From Hermatobates lingyangjiaoensis (taxonomy: Eukaryota > Arthropoda > Insecta > Hemiptera > Hermatobatidae): a stretch of DNA of 64,000 bases. Positions 19,441 through 29,420 of this stretch are shown here, in pieces; positions within the stretch are counted from its first letter, which is position 1, and the number at the start of each line of letters is the position of its first letter. Location: assembly GCA_026182355.1 (NCBI GenBank), contig JAPFBL010000118.1:1117001-1181000 (forward strand), in the 5' to 3' direction. The notes beneath the pieces were generated by a model. The model saw only the letters and a list, made by a program, of their open reading frames with translations. It had not been told where the DNA came from and searched no databases. Made by a program: the position numbers and the translations under genes.

Positions 19441-22200
19441 GGGCAAGGAAATTCGTGATCTAGAAACTGTCTAGCGCAGGAATCTTGCTGAATCACTGTA
19501 TCATATTTCAGTTTTAATTGCACATATGTAATTAGCTGTACCGTTTATAACACTATCTTCACTCATGTTTGGTCTTCACTTCGCAAACTTCACTATCATG
19601 TAATACATTTTTATGGGTGCTTGTGAAAATACTTACTGCATGAATCCTTAAACTGTGGGAACATTAATAGCTATCATTAGTCGCAAAACTGGAGATATAG
19701 TAGGTTAATTGAAGCCTTCTTTTTATAGTGTTTGTAGTTTTGAAGTTGTTGTTTTTTTTGTTAAATATAAGCTCTTGTATCTATGTGACTCATATTCCAT
19801 GTGTAATTTGATCTTTCATAATGCAGTTTATATTGCAATAAATAGTTTTAACTAGCCATTATACATTAATGATCAATTACATTTGCTATTTAGAAAGTAT
19901 AACGGAGAGCAGACCAAACCTGGAGCGAGGAAGTCATTAAAATGATTTTAACGGTGTCATGTTTCTTTCAGATCAGGTGTCTCTGCAATAGTACACTCTC
20001 GAAATGGCTCCAGCCATTTCCCATGTCATTCATTCATTCTGGGACTACTTTAGATTAGGTTACATTAAGAAATTCAAAAACCTTACTTCCTGTACTAGTG
20101 TTGGTGTCGTTCTACCGTTTTCTGACGCTGTTCATCTTCCTGAGGAATGTGTATTTTCTGATTACCTTAACTGCTCGTTACCATGTGGAGATATATTTTG
20201 TCTTTATTACGCTAAAATAATATTTTAAAGAGCTCTACTAATTGATGCTTAACGTTAATGGTTGGTTTAAAGATCTAAAATTAGAGTTCTGAGTCTTATG
20301 GTGCATATGGACTAAGGATATGATTATAGAAGGCAGCAGAAGTATACGGCGCTCCCCTTAGTATGCATAACACATAATTTATGAGAGTTAAAATGTGTAT
20401 TGAAAATATATAAAATAAGAACGAAGAATATTTTTAAATTTATTAAAAACCTCTAGCAAATGGTGTGTCTTGCTCAGGGGGGACTGAGCCATGATCTCCC
20501 TCAATTCATGGCGCCCCCTATGAATAGATCGACTGGTTCATGGTGCCCCGGGTTTATGATTATTACTAACAATTACTTCCTCCAATGTGCTGAGTCCATG
20601 TGACACCCAGCAGGCCAACGGTTACTCTTAGCAATGTTACCCCGTGACCATGAGCTCATGGTGACCCGTAGCATATCAGGCTGATATGGTTAATCCCTTT
20701 TAAAAATATCAGTCTTTTAAGATGAGCTAGTTATGGTACCTAAAAAAATTACTTCCTTTGCATGGTGCATTTTCAACGATTGCTGTTATATGCTATTTGC
20801 TCCAACAGCACGTAATGGTTCTAAGCACATGAAGTTTACTAGAATGCTACACAACCTCAGCATATTCCACGGTTTTAGCACATGATGGACCCATAAATTC
20901 AGTTTTAAAGCGAATTTGATGAAACTTAAAAAAAAATATATTTAAATACTTAATTGTTAAGCTTTCATCAAAAGCAACTTCAAATTGAAACGAAAAAGAT
21001 TTAATTTTTTATGAAAGAAAAAAATCGTTGTTGACTTTTTTTTTTTGCACTAAAGTGCTTAATATGAGTAGCTCAGTATTAATCTTAAATTAATATTTTT
21101 TTTCTTCTACTCAGGTAGTAAATTCTTTTTATCTTATAAAAAAGTTTCTTTATTCTTTTTATCCCCTTTGGGAGTAGAGGCAAAAGGAGAGGATGGGGCT
21201 CTCCCAGCTGCCTTTTAGAATTTATTACTTAATGTTTATATATTGTTGAAGTTATTGCTTTATTTTTGGGGAGAAAAGTAAAATAAACAGCTGGGCCTCT
21301 TGACTGTAAGAAGCCAATGCTATGAACGAAGTAGGAGGAGGGGTGTGAGTGTTTCGGGGGTGGGGTTCATATGGATTCAGAAGGAGTAATAAAAAGTTTT
21401 AAGACGCTCTTGACCTGAGAGCGGTCCAGACCTGTTGTATACGGTTTGCAAACTTTGTCTCCCCCTCTCGCATATTGCCAACCTCTTAGGCAAAAAAAAA
21501 AAAATTATTCTGCTTCTTCTTTCTCTTTATTGAAACAAAGTCCCTTTCAAATGTCTTCTAATATATAATTTCATTTTCTGTTAAAAACTTTTCAATAAAA
21601 AAAAATATTTATTCTTTGCGTTAATGATTTTTGACAATTTTTTTTTTATATTTTGTGTTCTCTTAAACTCATTTCTAGTTTACTAAACTATAGTATTAAT
21701 GAAAAAAATTAATATCGAAATAATCTCCCCAACCTCTAGACAATGGCTAAGTAGTCCTTACTTTGGTACCACTGCTTTGATGTTACTTGTAATTTTGTAG
21801 GTGATGCTTTTTGTAAGATGAGGTTTAAAGGTCATTATAACTTGATATCCTGTCCAGGCTGTTAGTTGAACCGCTGGCGGTTCAAGGTCATGGACACTAA
21901 AATTACTTTAATAAATAATTATTTCTTTAATTATTTATCAAAAACCAAAGTGAGAAGTTGAACCAGTGGGTTTCATTCTTTGCTCATGTACATCGATGGC
22001 ATTGTGTAATCTATTACTACATATGCCTGTTACGCATAATATGCGTAGTTGTATATTTGTAAATAAAGATGATAAAAAAAATTATTTATTATTATTATTA
22101 ATTAATTTATAATTATAATGTATTCTCCCTTAAAGGGTAATTCACCTCAAAGAGGTGTTAGTATTGCTTAAACTTATACCCAGTAGTCATTGTTTATCTG
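19441..22200. other. Long AT-rich stretch, nothing recognised
   Basis: No coding, RNA or transposon signature. Weak CATGGTGCCCC-like similarity among 20500-20670 is the only internal pattern. An 11-codon-scale search by eye for further Sulf1 exons was negative. Confidence 0.45.
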
Positions 22201-22202
22201 TC

Positions 22203-22347
22203 ACATTGAGCTACAGTGTGCAGCCGTTCTTGGTGGCCGCATTTGTTCTTGACAAATGCAATTTTTGAATGCAGTTTGCAATTCTCCACTCTGCTTCCAG
22301 ACTGCGTGCTTATCGATGAATGGATTGTGCGGAGGTTCTGTGTGATG
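22203..22347 (+). repeat. Interspersed repeat R1, copy 3 (5' block)
   Basis: GACAAATGCAATTTTTGAATG, GCAATTCTCCACTCTGCTTC and GCTTATCGATGAATGGATTG match block 1 of R1. It lies about 170 bp upstream of the fuller copy. Confidence 0.7.
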
Positions 22348-22519
22348 GATTCTAACTCTATAAAAGACTCACTTGTTACATAATTTAATTATAACTTATC
22401 ATGAGCTGTTTTCTCCTATTATCATGTATTCACCCTTAGAGGGTCTTCACCTCGAAGAGGTATTAGGATTAACATTGTTGCATTATTACTAACTAATTGT
22501 ATCCGATCATTATTGTACC

Positions 22520-22915
22520 ATTGGAGCCAGAGATGCGGCTTCGGTCATGAGTGCTGGGTTGACAAATGCATTTTTGAATGCAGCTTTTGCAATTCTTAAC
22601 TCTTTGTTCGGGCTGCACGCTTGTCGGGGAATGGGTCGCATATGGGCTCCATGTGATGATTTCTCATTCAAGTGTTACATGTATACTGATCCTGTTATTT
22701 CAGATATTTTTCATGGTATTAACCATTGTCTAGTCATTGGTCAAATGTTAAAACTAGCCAAGGAAATTTTTCAATACAAGGGACAAGTAAAAGCGCCAGT
22801 TTAGCTTGAATCCCGCCAAGTAAATGACATTAGCGAATGAAGTGGTAAAAGGCCTAGATGCCTGTCCACTAATTTAGCATGCACCTTGCTGTGCATGGCT
22901 AGCTGTCCCTTGTCG
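22520..22915 (+). repeat. Interspersed repeat R1, copy 4 (most complete)
   Basis: It contains both blocks: GACAAATGCATTTTTGAATG, GGGCTCCATGTGATG, ACTAGCCAAGGAAATTTTTC, AATACAAGGGACAAGTAAA, GGCCTAGATGCCTGTCC and GCTGTGCATGGCTAGCTG. The 85-codon frame across it is not conserved in the other copies, so I do not call a protein. Confidence 0.78.
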
Positions 22916-23017
22916 AAATAATCCTCCCGGATTTTTATATCATTAAAGCCCAAAAACAATTTTCCTTCTACTATTTTAGTATACCTTACCTACATTTTGT
23001 AGCAATATTGTATCTTG

Positions 23018-23278
23018 TAGTAATATAGCTACTGGCCATAATATTACTACATGTCAAAATATTACTACAGTTCACAATATTACTACAAGATATAATATTG
23101 CTACTGGCCATAATATTACTACATGTCAAAATATTACTACAGTTCACAATATTACTACAAGATATAATATTGCTACTGTCCATAATATTACTACATGTCA
23201 AAATATTACTACAGTTCACAATATTACTACAAGATATAATATTGCTACTGTCCATAATATTACTACACGTCATAATAT
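23018..23278. repeat. 72-bp higher-order satellite built of 18-bp monomers
   Basis: The monomer is (A)ATATTACTAC plus a variable 7-mer, in the fixed order TGGCCAT/TGTCCAT, ATGTCAA, AGTTCAC, AAGATAT. Four monomers form a 72-bp unit repeated about 3.5 times. Because 18 and 72 are multiples of three, both strands stay open and give 60-95 codon artefact frames. Confidence 0.93.
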
Positions 23279-24045
23279 GACCTGATAATAGATTCTAATG
23301 GTTGTGCCAACACTATAAAATCTCAGTTAATTGAAAGAATTAGGGCAGCTTTTGAGGCACTTCCCCAGGAAATTGTAAAATCAACTTGCTTCAGGTTCAT
23401 AAGTCGGACTGAAGCTGTAACTGATGATAATAGTGATTATTTTGAATAAAATCATCAGAAAATAGTATACTTTCTTCGCTTATTGATTTTTGTAAAAAAA
23501 GAAATAATTAAATTTATACTTGTTAAGCACTTTTTATTCTTCCTGATAAATTTGTTAAATTTACTCCCGCGCAGTCTGTATATACATATACAACTTAAAT
23601 TGTTGAATAACAATAGCCTATTGAAATATTGCATATTTATAATGAACTACATATGAGAGTCTTGCTGCGCTCAGATCAAATTCATTCTTTAATGTTTCAT
23701 AAAAAAAGCCTGTATTGAAAGGTTTGCTGAAACTGTTTTATAGAGGATTGGTTGTCCCTTGTTAATTGCCTATTGTTAAAGCTACTACAAGGCTTGGCAG
23801 GTTGTAATGCATTTGAAACATAAAACTAGTTGCAGATCTTTGGATACTGGTCGACATTTATTACCGTTGTGTTGGACTTTTACTCTGCCCCAGCCATATT
23901 GTTATCAGCGTGTTGTAAAAGCCAAAACTCCATTGTCTTTTTTTTTTTTTTTAATTCTATTCCTTTTTTTTTTATCCACCCACTATGTCAATAGCTCTCT
24001 ATTTCTCTCTCCTATTCATATGCTTGTCCATTATATATATATATA
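23279..24045. other. No supported gene
   Basis: Mixed AT-rich sequence with T-runs near 23940-23975. Nothing was recognised. Confidence 0.45.
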
Positions 24046-24268
24046 TTTAAAGATTTCACATAAACACGTGAAATAACAATCAATGATCAAACCACAATAA
24101 GAAATGGGAAAACGAGACTAAGATCTTTCAACCGTAACAAGCGGTCTTCGTCAGAGTCAAAAACTCAACTGAACGATATTCAGTTGGGTTTTTGACTCTG
24201 ACGAAGACCGCTTGTTACGGTTGAAAGATCTTAGTCTTGTTTTCCGATTTCTTATTGCGGTTTGATCA
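24046..24268. mobile_element. PLE family A, head-to-head inverted pair
   Basis: The minus copy keeps its full tail (AAAGATTTCACATAAACACG from 24049), and the plus copy ends TTATTGCGGTTTGATC before (TA)n. The joint between truncated ends reads AACTGAACGATATTCAGTTGG. Confidence 0.87.
24194..24236 (+). ncRNA. Hammerhead-like ribozyme motif, family A
   Basis: Stem I GACT (24194-24197)/AGTC (24233-24236), core CTGACGA (24198-24204), extra A, GACCG/CGGTT stem II, GAA, AGATCT, H17 = T. The distal stem has TGGG opposite CCGA, so it is weaker here. Confidence 0.6.
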
Positions 24269-24357
24269 TATATATATATAAATTAATAATCAACATTAAC
24301 TCTTGATATAATATATGAATTAAATACCACAATAAACAAATATATATTAATTAAAAT

Positions 24358-24393
24358 GCTCTAAGGCCTTTCGTTACAACATCATCAGAGTGC
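24358..24393 (-). ncRNA. Hammerhead-like ribozyme motif, family K
   Basis: Minus strand: GCACT/AGAGC stem I with one A-A mismatch, core CTGATGA, extra T, stem II GTT/AAC around GT, GAA, palindrome AGGCCT, H17 = T. Core bases are fully consensus. Confidence 0.62.
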
Positions 24394-24520
24394 TAAATGA
24401 AACAAACAAAAAATATAATAACCAGTTAACCTGTTTGATTGAAGTCTTCAGGATTGCTGGCATCCCTGTCTGAATTTAATGTTCCTAAAAAATTGAAGGA
24501 GTCTTGATCTGCTTACTTAT

Positions 24521-24667
24521 TTATTTTATTAATATTTCATCTAGTTTGTAAAGTGCCGGACTATTGTTCAATAAATTTCCATAGAAGTTCTTTATGAGTG
24601 CACTTTCAATAATATTTCTCCTCCCTTCTGAAGGACTTGTATAAAAGAAGGTCTGCTTCATACCTTT
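24521..24667 (-). pseudogene. PLE polyprotein, C-terminal fragment
   Basis: A 48-codon frame ends at a TAA at 24521-24523. It contains QTFFYTSPSEGRRNIIESAL, then IKNFYGNLLNNSPALYKLDE. The R-x-x-I-E-S-x-L-I block followed by a Leu/Asn-rich end resembles the region after the catalytic Glu of the GIY-YIG domain in PLE proteins. RT and the GIY-YIG core are missing. The assignment rests on pattern plus the adjacent hammerhead-like 3' end. Confidence 0.6.
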
Positions 24668-24699
24668 ACTAATATATATATATATATATATATAGGTAT

Positions 24700-24840
24700 T
24701 GTTTTCCAGATCGCAATTACTAATAAATGCTTCTTTTCTTCTCGGAATTGGTCAGGGTTAATTATTTGAAATCACCTTTATGCCAACATTTCATCTTTAT
24801 TTTAAGACATCCTCAGGGCTAGAACCCAAAAACAATGGAC
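24700..24840 (-). mobile_element. Solo PLE 3' end, family L
   Basis: The minus strand contains the hammerhead-like motif at 24782-24819 and a tail ending GAAAACAATACC before (TA)n at 24671-24694. GTTCTAGCCCTGAGG is the 5' limit seen. Confidence 0.6.
24782..24819 (-). ncRNA. Hammerhead-like ribozyme motif, family L
   Basis: Minus strand: stem I GCC/GGC, core CTGAGGA, extra T, 5-bp stem II GTCTT/AAGAT (one G-U), GAA, ATGT, H17 = T. Stem III is not a perfect palindrome. Confidence 0.55.
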
Positions 24841-24949
24841 ATTTATCTTATCTACATCACATTGATCATAAAAATTCAAATTCTTACTTACTCAAGGCTA
24901 GCTTTTACCACCTGAATCAACGAATCAGTTATCTTATCACTTTTCAATA

Positions 24950-25245
24950 AGTAAATGACATTTACATTATTTAAAGGAACAACAATCTTAACCGGAAAAA
25001 ACCATCGACTAGACTCTTGAAGGTTTTGTCCGGTTAAGATTGTTGTTTTTTTAAATAATGTAAAGTTCATTTTCTTAGTCAAAAAATTCTTACTTCTGGT
25101 TATGAAAAAGGATTTTAAAAAAAAACGGAAACATCGGCAATGAGAGTTTGATTTTTGAACCTAGAAAATTTGACCGAATCCCGATTAGATAACACACCTA
25201 TTATATCAAACGGTCAATATATTATTGAATCTGTTTATATATATT
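24950..25245. mobile_element. PLE family H, inverted pair
   Basis: Inner arms CATTTACATTATTTAAAGG and AACAACAATCTTAACCGG are inverted at 25030-25070. The plus side continues to a decayed hammerhead region (TTATGAAAAAGG, then CGGAAACATCGGC) and the tail GACCGAATCCCGATTAG. Similar pairs are at 48776-49205 and 62664-63010. Confidence 0.7.
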
Positions 25246-25442
25246 ATAGTAATCCCTTAAGAGTCTTTTAAATTCATCAATTATAAATTTAAATAAATTT
25301 ACCTAGTTCCTGATGAATTTAAAAGACTCTTATGGGATTTGGAAAAGGTATCCAAGAAACTAATTAAAAAAGCAGTAGGTCGTAAATTCAGTCTCACATG
25401 TATGAACAAAGGACTGTTCCCTAAATATATATATATATATAT

Positions 25443-25560
25443 TTAGCTTCAGCTACTCAAAGAGACTACTTCTGCCCGATGACGACGACTGTCGAAATAT
25501 CGTTGTGAGTCTTTTGTGTTGTGTCTTTATTTGTTGTTTTCTTTCCTGTGTGAACTATAT
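25443..25560 (+). mobile_element. Solo PLE 3' end, family D variant
   Basis: CCGATGA (25476-25482), extra C, GAC/GTC stem II around GACT, GAA, ATAT, C are present, but stem I (GC/GT) is weak. The tail GTGAGTCTTTTGTGTTGTG differs from other D copies. (TA)n lies on both sides. Confidence 0.65.
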
Positions 25561-25569
25561 ATATATATA

Positions 25570-25685
25570 TATACTTTTTCGATGAAAATACGATCCGAAA
25601 TGGACAAATACACTTCAATGTACATTGTGTGTACAATTTTGTGTTTTTAATTTCTCTATGTTTCTTTATGTACATTGAAGTATAT
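25570..25685. mobile_element. PLE family B tails, inverted fragment
   Basis: Minus tail CTTTTTCGATGAAAATACG and plus tail TTTAATTTCTCTATGTTTC lie back to back with a CATTGTGTGTACAAT centre. The core is lost. Confidence 0.65.
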
Positions 25686-25835
25686 ATGTTGGGTTTTTGA
25701 CTCTGACGAAGACCGCTTGTTACGGTTGAAAGATCTTAGTCTTGTTTTCCCATTTCTTATTGTGGTTTGATCATTGATTGTTGTTTCACGTGTTTATGTG
25801 AAATCTTTTTATATATGTATATATATATATATATA
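25686..25835 (+). mobile_element. Solo PLE 3' end, family A, next to the Sulf1 exon
   Basis: Complete family A 3' end from GTTGGGTTTTTG to TATGTGAAATC, ending in (TA)n at 25808-25835. Only 43 bases separate the TA tract from the Sulf1 exon. It is inserted between the preceding family B fragment and the splice acceptor. Confidence 0.88.
25690..25752 (+). ncRNA. Hammerhead-like ribozyme motif, family A, sense in Sulf1 intron
   Basis: TGGG (25690-25693), GACT, CTGACGA (25703-25709), extra A, GACCG/CGGTT, GAA (25728-25730), AGATCT (25731-25736), T, AGTC (25738-25741), CCCA (25749-25752). The predicted cleavage site after T25737 lies in the sense strand of the host pre-mRNA, 141 bases before the exon. 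Confidence 0.62.
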
Positions 25836-25852
25836 AGGATTGTGATTGCAAG

Positions 25853-25878
25853 TTGACTGACCCCTCCATCTTTTCCAG
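25853..25878 (+). promoter_or_regulatory. Sulf1: Branch point and 3' splice site of the Sulf1 exon
   Basis: ACTGAC (25856-25861) is a good branch-point candidate with its A at 25860, 18 bases before the AG. The pyrimidine-rich CCCCTCCATCTTTTCCAG ends at 25878. The nearby TA tract and family A element limit this acceptor region to 43 bases. Confidence 0.75.
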
Positions 25879-26048
25879 GACTACTATCCAGACCTGATAG
25901 CTAACGACAGCATCTCGTTCCTACGCCAGTCGAAGCAGTACTTCTCTCGGAAGCCTGTCATGCTGGTGCTAGGCTTCCCTGCACCCCACGGCCCTGAGGA
26001 CTCGGCACCCCAGTACTCCAATATGTTCTTCAACGTCACCACGCACCA
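25879..26048 (+). CDS. Sulf1: Extracellular sulfatase Sulf1, one internal exon
   Basis: Sulf enzymes remove 6-O-sulfates from heparan sulfate chains at the cell surface and so tune Wnt, FGF and Hedgehog signalling (family knowledge). This exon codes for 56 residues plus two bases. It starts DYYPDLIANDSI, continues through SRKPVMLVLGF and contains APHGPEDSAPQYS, the hallmark segment of the Sulf catalytic domain just before the conserved Tyr/Asn-rich stretch. The acceptor AG is at 25877-25878 and the donor GTAAGT starts at 26049. The start phase is 0 and the exon ends two bases into a codon. It is far richer in GC than its surroundings. The residues SFLRQSKQYFSR and FFNV are less conserved. N-terminal signal peptide, catalytic Cys, hydrophilic domain and other exons are outside the window. 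No stop or frameshift is present, so the gene is probably active. Confidence 0.9.
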
Positions 26049-26054
26049 GTAAGT

Positions 26055-26360
26055 CCTTCATATAATAATATATCAAATTTAAATATTGTCTTTATATTAT
26101 GCTTATTTCATTATTTCGTTTTATGATATTTTATATTTTGTTTGTTCTACTTTATTATTTAATATTTTTGCTTACCCCTCCTTCATCCGTAAGCTGAAAT
26201 CACTGATGCTTCTTAGAAGGAAACTTCAATCCTGGATTGGCATCCTAGCGGCTCACTTCACCTTTCTGGTGACGACATATCTCGAAATATCTTAATGAGT
26301 TTTACTATATGTACGTGTATATATACGAGTATGTTTTCTTCTATAGGTTTTGTCCTTGCG
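26055..26360. other. Start of the downstream Sulf1 intron
   Basis: AT-rich sequence after the GTAAGT donor. Nothing was recognised. Confidence 0.5.
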
Positions 26361-26366
26361 ATTAAC

Positions 26367-26368
26367 TC

Positions 26369-26421
<53 letters not shown>
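26367..26421. repeat. (CT)n microsatellite
   Basis: Nearly pure CT repeat of about 55 bases. Confidence 0.95.
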
Positions 26422-26424
<3 letters not shown>

Positions 26425-26433
26425 TTCTATATA

Positions 26434-26850
26434 TATACTAGATTCACAAAAAGAATACATAAAAGAAATCACAGAAACTCACTACTATATTTCGATTCTA
26501 CTCGTCATTAGGAAGATAGATGTGAGTCGCTCCGAAGACAGGTAACGACTGGCTGGTCTTCTTCAAGAAGCACTCAAACAGTGCTGCTAATTTACAGATG
26601 GAAGCGAGACAAGTGTAGATAAAATAAATAATAACAAAAATATATAATAAGTCTATGAACTTATTTAAAAAAAAACTTTAATAAATTGGAAAAAACCAAA
26701 CTAAAATTAAATATGAGTAAGTAAATAAGTAAACAAAAGATTAATAAGAGATAAAAGATATATTTATATAGATATTAGATGCCAGTCGAAATATAGAAGT
26801 GAGCCTTTTATCCTTTTGTTTATGTATTTCTCTTTTTGTTATTGAGTTAT
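26434..26850. mobile_element. PLE family F-like, inverted pair
   Basis: Minus copy (26434-26640): ATTCACAAAAAGAATACAT, GAAACTCACTACTATATTTC, CTCGTCATTAGG and AAGCACTCAAACAGTG, the last shared with the long PLE at 41400-41440. Plus tail (26775-26850): CCAGTCGAAATATAGAAGTG. The core is decayed (CTAATGA). An AT-rich filler lies between. Confidence 0.6.
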
Positions 26851-26859
26851 ACATATGTC

Positions 26860-27495
26860 TGAGATTCTGTCAGACATCGTAACACATATGTGTTACCATC
26901 CACGCTAATTATCTATTTCTTGTTTTCTTTTTTTAATCTCTGTTAATTTATCGTAATATTACTTTATTTTTTGTCGTAAAACATGATTTTGAACATACTC
27001 TTCAAATGTATTATATTTCAAGTATTATTATTTTCTTTTTACATTTCCAACTTTAATAAATTAGTTTTTCATTGGATGTATTTTCGCCGGCACAGGTGTG
27101 CCTTGGAGGATGATAAAGCACTCTCAGGGGAGAGGAAAAGATCTTATTTATTGGCCCTGCCTTTATCAACTATTAATATCGAGGAGAGTTTTCAAGGGCT
27201 TTATATTTACATAAAGAGATCCCCGTGGGACTCGTATGAATGGTAACATAGCTGAATATACCTCCTGTCAACGAGTACTAGTTATTTTTAAACCTAAAGT
27301 GTTTTATAGAAATTAATTCTTACCTAATAAATCAACAACTTCGGCCGAATATCAGTTTTAACTATAAAGGTTTTGTTTTGTTTGTCTTCCAATGCTGATA
27401 CTATAGGTTTCCGCTGAAACGAGCGGAAAGTGTGACTCGTTTATTATTTGGCACCCATTTCAGTAAGTTCGAGCTACTTCACCAAATTTACTTTT
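26860..27495. other. Nothing recognised
   Basis: AT-rich intron sequence; no supported feature. Confidence 0.45.
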
Positions 27496-27499
27496 TTTT

Positions 27500-27625
27500 T
27501 AGACTTCTAATTTATTCTACATTGGGAGTCTAAATTTTCAAATGTGTTTAGAGTAAAAATCTTTAAATACTTCCTGACATTCTTCAGATTCGAGACTGAG
27601 TACTTAACGTCTTCTAACCGAAAAC
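27500..27625 (-). mobile_element. SINE 3' fragment
   Basis: TTCTACATTGGGAGTCTAAA, GTGTTTAGAGTAAAAATC and TACTTAACGTCTTCTAACC are diverged SINE landmarks in minus orientation. Confidence 0.65.
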
Positions 27626-27859
27626 ATCTAACCCAGCAGAAGTACCCCTGCGTCATTAAGCACTAGTTTTTTCCTCAAAGAAGTAACCTAGTGACTAAGA
27701 GTTACCTTAGGATTTAGTTATAACTCTTGTGTCCCAGATGAAATATATGTTCCTCGGGACTTGGTCTTATTTTGATGTGTTTCAGGCTGCCCTATTTTCT
27801 TATTGCCAATACGTGATTTTTGTCTTATACGTGACATGGTTTTCGTGCGGTGTCACCTC

Positions 27860-28090
27860 GAGCACTTCAGGTTCTTGAGAATTTCGAAGTGGCTGAGGAG
27901 CTGCAGGTTAGGCTTGTCGCCCTGACTCAGGTACTCAGGTACATGAATACATCGAAACAGGCTGAACGTTCTCTCCGAGAGACGACATCTTCAGATTTTT
28001 CACCTACCGCATAAATAAATCGAGATCCAGAACGACTATTGAACCCTGGATGTATGACTCCAGAGACGAACACGTCACTAAGATATCCTT
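27860..28090 (-). mobile_element. SINE, long subfamily with extra internal segment
   Basis: The head is present (AATAAATCGAGATCCAG, TTGAACCCTGGATG, ACACGTCACTAAG). Upstream of the head on the plus strand lies GAGAATTTCGAAGTGGCTG, the insert also seen in the copy at 39147-39541. Confidence 0.65.
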
Positions 28091-28785
28091 TCCTTACCAG
28101 TCGTTTATTTCAGTACATTAAATAATTTCGTTCATAATAGGCAAAAATTAGGCATGTTAGATAGTTCATTGATCATCCGATACGCGTATTAACAAACTGC
28201 GTATCTGGGATCATGGCTGAAGTGTATTTTGTTTTTACAACCAAATTTAAAATCTGATGTCATATCTTGAATGTGCGTGGCCACTGTGCAATGATTTTCA
28301 AAGAAAAGAAGCTATTATGCCTGACATATGGTTTTTTTTCATTCATCCATTCTTTTTTTCACTCATCGATTCCCCTATTTGGTCTAATTTATCTGTTTTG
28401 ACTGCTTCGACCTCACGTGAGCCCACGAGAGACACTAAGTGCCTTTACGACACATCCATCTTATAGTATTGATGTGGGTCGTACACGCCTCCGCCTCCGT
28501 GAGGTCCATCTTAGACGCAAACACCTATCTCTCCCACGAATACACATTAAACTTTACAAAAATACACTGCAGCGCTTTCACCTTGTCACCTCATTTCTCA
28601 TGCATACATTTAAAGACTAAACGACATTCAGATGTCATATATTTGTTTTTACTTTAACTTTTATATTATGTTTCTGATTAAATCACTGCAATAAAACAAA
28701 AAATTGCCAGGAGAGACTCATAAATTGAAATATATTTGTTATATGCCAACAAACAATGAACCAACTATCTTCAAAGAAGACTATA
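28091..28785. other. Nothing recognised
   Basis: Three overlapping open frames (28257-28657) of about 70 codons share no family signature and overlap each other in different frames. They are likely chance frames. Confidence 0.45.
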
Positions 28786-28789
28786 CTCT

Positions 28790-29420
28790 TTAAATTGAGC
28801 CGAATAACTGATATAATTAATATATATAGGGTAAATTACCCATTAAAAAAACATGAGTAACATAATTGCAAAATGTATGAACTTAAAAATCCTAGATATG
28901 AAAAATATAGCTCAATAACTGGAAAAAATTCCGAGTATGACCTGAGTATCTGAGAAACAGACAAATATGAGCCGAATAACTTAGATTATGAAAAATATGT
29001 GCCTGGTCTTTCTGAATGAAGAATATGAACCGAATATCATAGAAACTGTAGCGTATGAGCGCCCTATAGCTGTTATAATAACAACTATGAGCCGAATGAC
29101 TTAAATTATGAAAAATGTGTGACTGGTCTTTCTGAATGAAGAAATGAAGAATATGAGCCGAATATCATAGAAACTGTAGTGTATGAGCGCCCTATAACTG
29201 TTATAATAACAAATATGATCCATATAACTGTGAAATCATGAATATGAACCCAAAAACCCTAAACATGACAGATATAGCTCATTAGCTGAAAACAATAGGA
29301 ATATAACCCGAATAACTGAGGAAAGACGAATATGAGTCGATATCATATAAATTTTAGTATATGAGCCTAAAAACATGATTAATGTGATTAATCATATTAA
29401 AATGATTAATATGAGCATGA
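28790..29420. repeat. Degenerate TATGAGCCGAATAAC repeat region
   Basis: The motif ATATGAGCCGAATAACT and variants recur every 25-40 bases. A longer unit of about 125 bp (GAGCCGAATAACTTAGATTAT, then TGGTCTTTCTGAATGAAG, then GAGCGCCCTATA) is duplicated at about 28970-29090 and 29091-29215. Confidence 0.75.

Larger units (their letters stand above)
24290..24667 (-). mobile_element. PLE family K, 3' end with coding remnant
   Basis: Minus-strand order: C-terminal endonuclease-side codons (24667-24521), stop, about 130 bases of 3' UTR, hammerhead-like motif (24393-24358), then a short AT-rich tail. The upstream side is cut by (TA)n (24671-24694). This copy physically connects a hammerhead-like motif to PLE coding sequence. 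Confidence 0.75.

Noticed and set aside
22986..23280. 95- and 60-codon ORFs
   Set aside because: Products of the 18-bp repeat, whose period is a multiple of three.
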